Notes under the pieces: model-generated
Database searches by the model: none
Seen by the model: only the letters and a program-made list of their open reading frames with translations
What the model was told of the DNA's origin: nothing
Assembly (NCBI GenBank): GCA_005883585.1
Contig: VBFD01000098.1
Span: 1 to 9,112 of the forward strand
Length of the DNA: 9,112 nt
Direction of reading: 5' to 3'
Origin: UBA10449 sp005883585
Lineage (GTDB): Bacteria; Chloroflexota; Dormibacteria; Dormibacterales; Dormibacteraceae
Program-made: the position numbers and the translations under genes
Shown: positions 7,040-9,112 of the stretch, one piece after another
Position numbering within the stretch: the first letter of the stretch is position 1
Layout: every line of letters begins with the position of its first letter

Positions 7040-7669
7040 ATGGCGGTCCGGCTCGGCGTCTGTTTGATGGCTTTGGCGACAATGGCTGGGGCGGCATGCT
7101 CCGGTTCGGCGAGCCAGAGTCGCGTTGGGCCAGGGTTTTCCACGCTCTACACGGTGACATCGATCGTGATGCAAAAGCCAGGTGAGCCGCCACGTGCGTG
7201 CGCGTTCATGCAGCTCCCGGATCCACCGATTGGATGCGGCGGTCCAGACTTGCACGCCCTGGATCTAACAACGATGCACGGCGTCACTCGATACCGAAAC
7301 GGCGTTCTCGCCACTTCAATGCTCCATCTCGTTGGGACGTGGGATGGCCGCGCGCTAACTCTGACTAGACCGCCAGACACGGCTCCGATCGCCGACGCGA
7401 CGTCCATGCCGCAAGGGCAATGCCCGTCCCAGCCAGCGCAGGTTGCGTCGCCGCCATTGATGCAGAGGGTGATATCCGACGAAGCGCTGCTCAAGGCACA
7501 GGGCATCCAACTGCTCGAATTCGGGCCGTGTGGTGATTCGCTATTCATAGTCGTTACGGTGGCCGATCGCGATTCTGTCCGCTTCCTCACCAACCGCTAC
7601 GGTGCGGTGCAGGTAGCCGGCTGGTTGAAACCGGTGAGCTCACCTTCGTTGGCAAAGTCAGCGGCCTGA
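7040..7669 (+). CDS. Secreted or lipoprotein-like hypothetical protein
   Basis: At about 209 residues from ATG 7040, it begins MAVRLGVCLMALATMAGAACSG: a short basic start, a hydrophobic stretch and a Cys at residue 20. The position before Cys (GAAC) is a poor lipobox, so it may be a lipoprotein or a normally cleaved secreted protein. The mature part has several Cys (in ACAFMQLPDPPIGCGGP, GQCPSQ and FGPCGD), suggesting disulfides outside the membrane. A PGEPPRAC...P..CGGP pattern resembles hypothetical exported proteins I recall from Actinobacteria, but I know no function. The frame is open further upstream to a TTG at 6956, but that would put ~28 polar residues before the signal. GGGG about 10 nt upstream is a modest ribosome site. 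Codon use looks less GC-biased than in its neighbours, and the gene is bracketed by the two GGT-tail repeats, so it may be an acquisition. Confidence 0.65.
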   Translation: MAVRLGVCLMALATMAGAACSGSASQSRVGPGFSTLYTVTSIVMQKPGEPPRACAFMQLPDPPIGCGGPDLHALDLTTMHGVTRYRNGVLATSMLHLVGTWDGRALTLTRPPDTAPIADATSMPQGQCPSQPAQVASPPLMQRVISDEALLKAQGIQLLEFGPCGDSLFIVVTVADRDSVRFLTNRYGAVQVAGWLKPVSSPSLAKSAA

Positions 7670-7770
7670 CCCGCTGGACAGGTGCCTCGGTCACGTGGAC
7701 TATCGACGGACCAGGCGCCTGGCTAGCGGGTGCGAATCCGCGGTCTGACGGGTCCGTGGAAATGGTGTGA
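7650..7770 (+). pseudogene. Decayed fragment of a second GGT gene (C-terminal end only)
   Basis: The frame ending at TGA 7768-7770 reads TIDGPGAWLAGANPRSDGSVEMV, nearly the C-terminus of the GGT at 5411-6913. Just upstream, CTCGGTCACG (7686-7695) matches CTCGGCCACG in the intact gene. Thirteen bases then follow in the GGT but only five here before the shared block, so an 8-nt deletion shifts the frame. No start codon or further GGT motif (glycine loop, catalytic Thr) is visible, so this is a remnant. It overlaps the last codons of the secreted-protein gene and lies just before rpsO. Confidence 0.7.
7701..7760 (+). repeat. Imperfect direct repeat, copy 2 (orphan GGT tail)
   Basis: 54 of 60 bases are identical to 6841-6900, including an unbroken CGGTCTGACGGGTCCGT. 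It lies in non-coding or pseudogene sequence between the secreted-protein gene and rpsO. Confidence 0.9.
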
Positions 7771-7794
7771 AACAGGCGATCGTCAAAGAGCCGG

Positions 7795-7800
7795 TATAAT
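7795..7800 (+). promoter_or_regulatory. Promoter -10 box of rpsO
   Basis: A perfect TATAAT sits 11 nt before the TTG start of rpsO. No convincing -35 is found at 16-18 bp spacing (7772-7777 is ACAGGC) and there is no extended -10 TG. Transcription would begin around 7806-7808, only a few bases ahead of the start codon. It would give rpsO-pnp their own transcript despite the inserted genes upstream. Confidence 0.6.
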
Positions 7801-7811
7801 TCGCCTTCGGT

Positions 7812-8081
7812 TTGGCAGAAGAGACAGCAGTCAAGAGCAATTTGATCGCCGAGTACAGGCGAGGCGAGAAGGACACGGGCTCTCCCGAGGTCCAGATCGC
7901 GCTCTCGACGGCGCGCATCCGGGAGCTGACGGAGCACCTGAAGACGCACGCCAAGGACCACCACTCGCGCCGCGGCCTACTCCTCCTTGTTGGCAAGCAA
8001 CGGCGTCTGCTGAACTACCTGAGGGACACTGACGTGGAGCGCTACCGAACGCTCGTCGGCAAGCTCGGGCTCAGGAGATAG
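7812..8081 (+). CDS. rpsO: 30S ribosomal protein S15
   Basis: At 89 residues, this is the standard length. DTGSPEVQIALSTARIRELTEHLKTHAKDHHSRRGLLLLVGKQRRLLNYLRDTD (from ~residue 21) is the hallmark S15 core, with the helix-turn that binds the 16S rRNA three-way junction and helix 22 during 30S platform assembly. The start is TTG 7812. The frame has a TAA at 7797-7799 and no other start between, so the TTG is well constrained. No Shine-Dalgarno precedes it, and a TATAAT lies 11 nt upstream, suggesting near-leaderless expression. The gene is followed by pnp, as in most bacteria. The short leader leaves no room for the 5' UTR autoregulatory structure known for S15 in other bacteria. Confidence 0.97.
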   Translation: MAEETAVKSNLIAEYRRGEKDTGSPEVQIALSTARIRELTEHLKTHAKDHHSRRGLLLLVGKQRRLLNYLRDTDVERYRTLVGKLGLRR

Positions 8082-8229
8082 CCGGCAGTAATTCAATCGG
8101 GAGGGCCCCCGGTCGCGCGGGGTCAGCTCTTAGAAGCTCTCATCAAGACCTGGTTTTGACGGTAGCTGCTAGGAATCTGGCCCAAGAGACGCGACTAATA
8201 CATGTGCCCTCCCAAATGGAGGTTGTCAC
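8082..8229 (+). promoter_or_regulatory. rpsO-pnp intergenic leader with several hairpins
   Basis: These 148 bases contain three inverted repeats. A GC-rich stem pairs CCCCG (8107-8111) with CGGGG (8118-8122). A 7-bp stem pairs 8143-8149 with 8153-8159 (one G-U, loop CTG). A composite stem covers the pnp start (listed separately). No stem is followed by a proper T-tract, so a strong rpsO terminator is not evident and rpsO-pnp read-through is likely. In E. coli this interval carries RNase III processing and PNPase autoregulation; whether the same happens here is inference. Confidence 0.45.
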
Positions 8230-8232
8230 GTG
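8201..8232 (+). promoter_or_regulatory. Hairpin enclosing the pnp Shine-Dalgarno and start codon
   Basis: CATGTG (8201-8206) pairs with CACGTG (8227-8232; one U-G wobble), and CCTCC (8208-8212) pairs with GGAGG (8218-8222) around a CAAAT loop. One base (8207) faces four (8223-8226) in the internal loop. The inner stem holds the ribosome-binding GGAGG and the outer stem holds the GUG start. Formation would block initiation, consistent with translational control of pnp. Confidence 0.55.
8218..8223 (+). promoter_or_regulatory. Shine-Dalgarno of pnp
   Basis: GGAGGT is 6 nt before GTG 8230 and decides that start. Its first five bases form the 3' strand of the 5-bp stem described for the pnp leader. 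Confidence 0.85.
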
Positions 8233-9112
8233 GCAATAGTCACGAAAAACGTAGAGGTCGCCGACAAGCGACTTTCGATCGAGGCCGGCCGGGTAGCCGA
8301 ACAGGCAAACGGAGCGGTGGTGATCCGCCAGGGCGACAGCGTGGTGCTGAGCACAGCGGTGATGTCGAAGGAGCCCCGCGAGGGCATCGACTTCTTCCCG
8401 CTCACGTGCGATTACGAGGAAAAGCTGTACGCGGCGGGCAAGATCCCGGGCGCGTTCATGCGCCGCGAGGGCCGGCCCAGCGAAGCCGCCATCATCGCGT
8501 CGCGGCTGACCGACCGGCCGCTGCGGCCGCTGTTCCCGGACGGGTTCCGCCTCGACGTGCAGGTGGTCTCCACCGTGCTGTCGGTCGACCAGGAGAACGA
8601 CCCGACGATCCTGAGCATCAACGGCGCCTCGACCGCGCTGGTGATCTCAGACATCCCGTTCGGGGGCCCGGTTGGCGCCGTGCGCATGGGACATCTCGAC
8701 GGTCATCTGGTTGTCAACCCGCCGATGTCGCGTATCAACGAGTCGGAGCTCGACCTCGTCGTGGCCGGGACCGCCGACGCGATTCTGATGGTCGAAGCCG
8801 GGGCCAAGGGCGTCAGCGAGCAGGTCGTCCAGGACGCGCTCGAGATGGCCCACGACGCGATCAAGCAGGTGTGTGCGGGTCAGCTGGAGCTGCAGCGCGA
8901 GGTCGGCAAGCCCAAGCGAGAGTTCACCCCGCCCCAGTACCCGGCCCAGATCGTGGAGGTCGTCAGCGAGTACCTGGCCCTCAGGCTCGACCAGGCTGCG
9001 TACATCCAGGACAAGTCTGCCCGCGAAGGCGCCCTCGACGACCTGCGCAAGCGCACCATCGCCGAGCTCGGCGAGCGCTTCCCGGAGCACGCCGACATAC
9101 TCGGCAAACTGT
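8230..9112 (+). CDS. pnp: Polyribonucleotide nucleotidyltransferase (PNPase), 5' part
   Basis: The frame is open from GTG 8230 to the window edge: 294 codons of a protein normally ~700-750 residues. PNPase degrades RNA 3' to 5' by phosphorolysis and is a core exonuclease of the bacterial degradosome. The first RNase PH-like domain is complete: IRQGDSVVLSTAVMS (~32-46), FFPLTCDYEEKLYAAGKIPGAFMRREGRPSE (~55-85, including the RNA-contacting FxRR loop) and SRLTDRPLRPLFP (91-103). It continues to VEAGAKGVSEQVVQDALEMAH, then the start of the alpha-helical linker domain (from ~225). The start is set by GGAGGT with a 6-nt gap. The second RNase PH domain, KH and S1 domains lie beyond the window. Confidence 0.97.
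   Translation, partial: MAIVTKNVEVADKRLSIEAGRVAEQANGAVVIRQGDSVVLSTAVMSKEPREGIDFFPLTCDYEEKLYAAGKIPGAFMRREGRPSEAAIIASRLTDRPLRPLFPDGFRLDVQVVSTVLSVDQENDPTILSINGASTALVISDIPFGGPVGAVRMGHLDGHLVVNPPMSRINESELDLVVAGTADAILMVEAGAKGVSEQVVQDALEMAHDAIKQVCAGQLELQREVGKPKREFTPPQYPAQIVEVVSEYLALRLDQAAYIQDKSAREGALDDLRKRTIAELGERFPEHADILGKL

Noticed and set aside
6440..7255. Minus-strand open frame of 271 codons spanning the GGT end and the next gene
   Set aside because: It lies opposite conserved GGT coding sequence and shows no recognisable domain; its apparent repeat peptide with the 7587-7964 minus-strand frame is just the antisense of the GGT-tail repeat.
8106..8124. GC-rich hairpin after rpsO as an intrinsic terminator
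   Set aside because: There is no T-tract after the stem, so only a structured leader element is claimed.
8156..8201. TTGACG and TAATAC as a pnp promoter
   Set aside because: Their separation is about 34 bp, far from the 17 bp needed, and neither has a partner at correct spacing.
8647..9090. Minus-strand open frame inside pnp
   Set aside because: The plus strand is unmistakable PNPase; this is a shadow frame.
1..9112. CRISPR arrays, insertion sequences, tRNA genes
   Set aside because: I saw no regularly spaced repeats, transposase motifs, terminal inverted repeats or tRNA-like cloverleaf sequence on either strand by reading.

Overview
The window is GC-rich bacterial DNA. Every gene I can support lies on the + strand, and GTG, TTG and probably CTG starts are frequent. 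The backbone is the conserved RNA-processing and translation neighbourhood nrnA (3' end) - truB - ribF ... rpsO - pnp (5' end). GC content, start usage and protein style suggest a soil or subsurface lineage such as Chloroflexota/Dormibacterota or a deep actinobacterial relative. I cannot fix the phylum by eye.

Layout. Positions 2-340 hold the last ~112 codons of a DHH/DHHA1 phosphoesterase (NrnA type). truB (318-1232) overlaps it and has a good Shine-Dalgarno. ribF probably begins at a CTG (1229) that overlaps the truB stop. The ribF frame does not stop where RibF normally ends. Near 2030-2046 it passes in frame into the body of a GlpB-like glycerol-3-phosphate dehydrogenase subunit that lacks its N-terminal FAD-binding glycine motif, and it ends at 3118. 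An FAD-dependent oxidase of the alkyl-DHAP synthase (AGPS) type follows (3115-4476, GTGA overlap). Next come a diacylglycerol-kinase-family lipid kinase (4477-5403, zero spacing) and a cytoplasmic gamma-glutamyltransferase (5411-6913). A small secreted protein or lipoprotein of unknown function (7040-7669) is followed by a decayed second copy of the GGT 3' end (about 7650-7770). Then come rpsO (7812-8081) with a TATAAT box just upstream, and pnp (8230 to the window end).

Reading it together. A glycerolipid block (GlpB-like, AGPS-like, lipid kinase) plus GGT sits between ribF and rpsO, where many bacteria have nothing. The RibF-GlpB junction looks like a deletion scar: both domains are truncated at the join and the frame is preserved. 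The repeated GGT tail marks a second rearrangement at the other edge of the block. The lipid genes suggest conversion of glycerol-3-phosphate/DHAP into (possibly ether-linked) glycerolipid intermediates and their phosphorylation. This is inference from family membership. Two possible regulatory features stand out: a hairpin that would bury both the Shine-Dalgarno and the GUG start of pnp, and a TATAAT box so close to the TTG start of rpsO that its transcript would be nearly leaderless.
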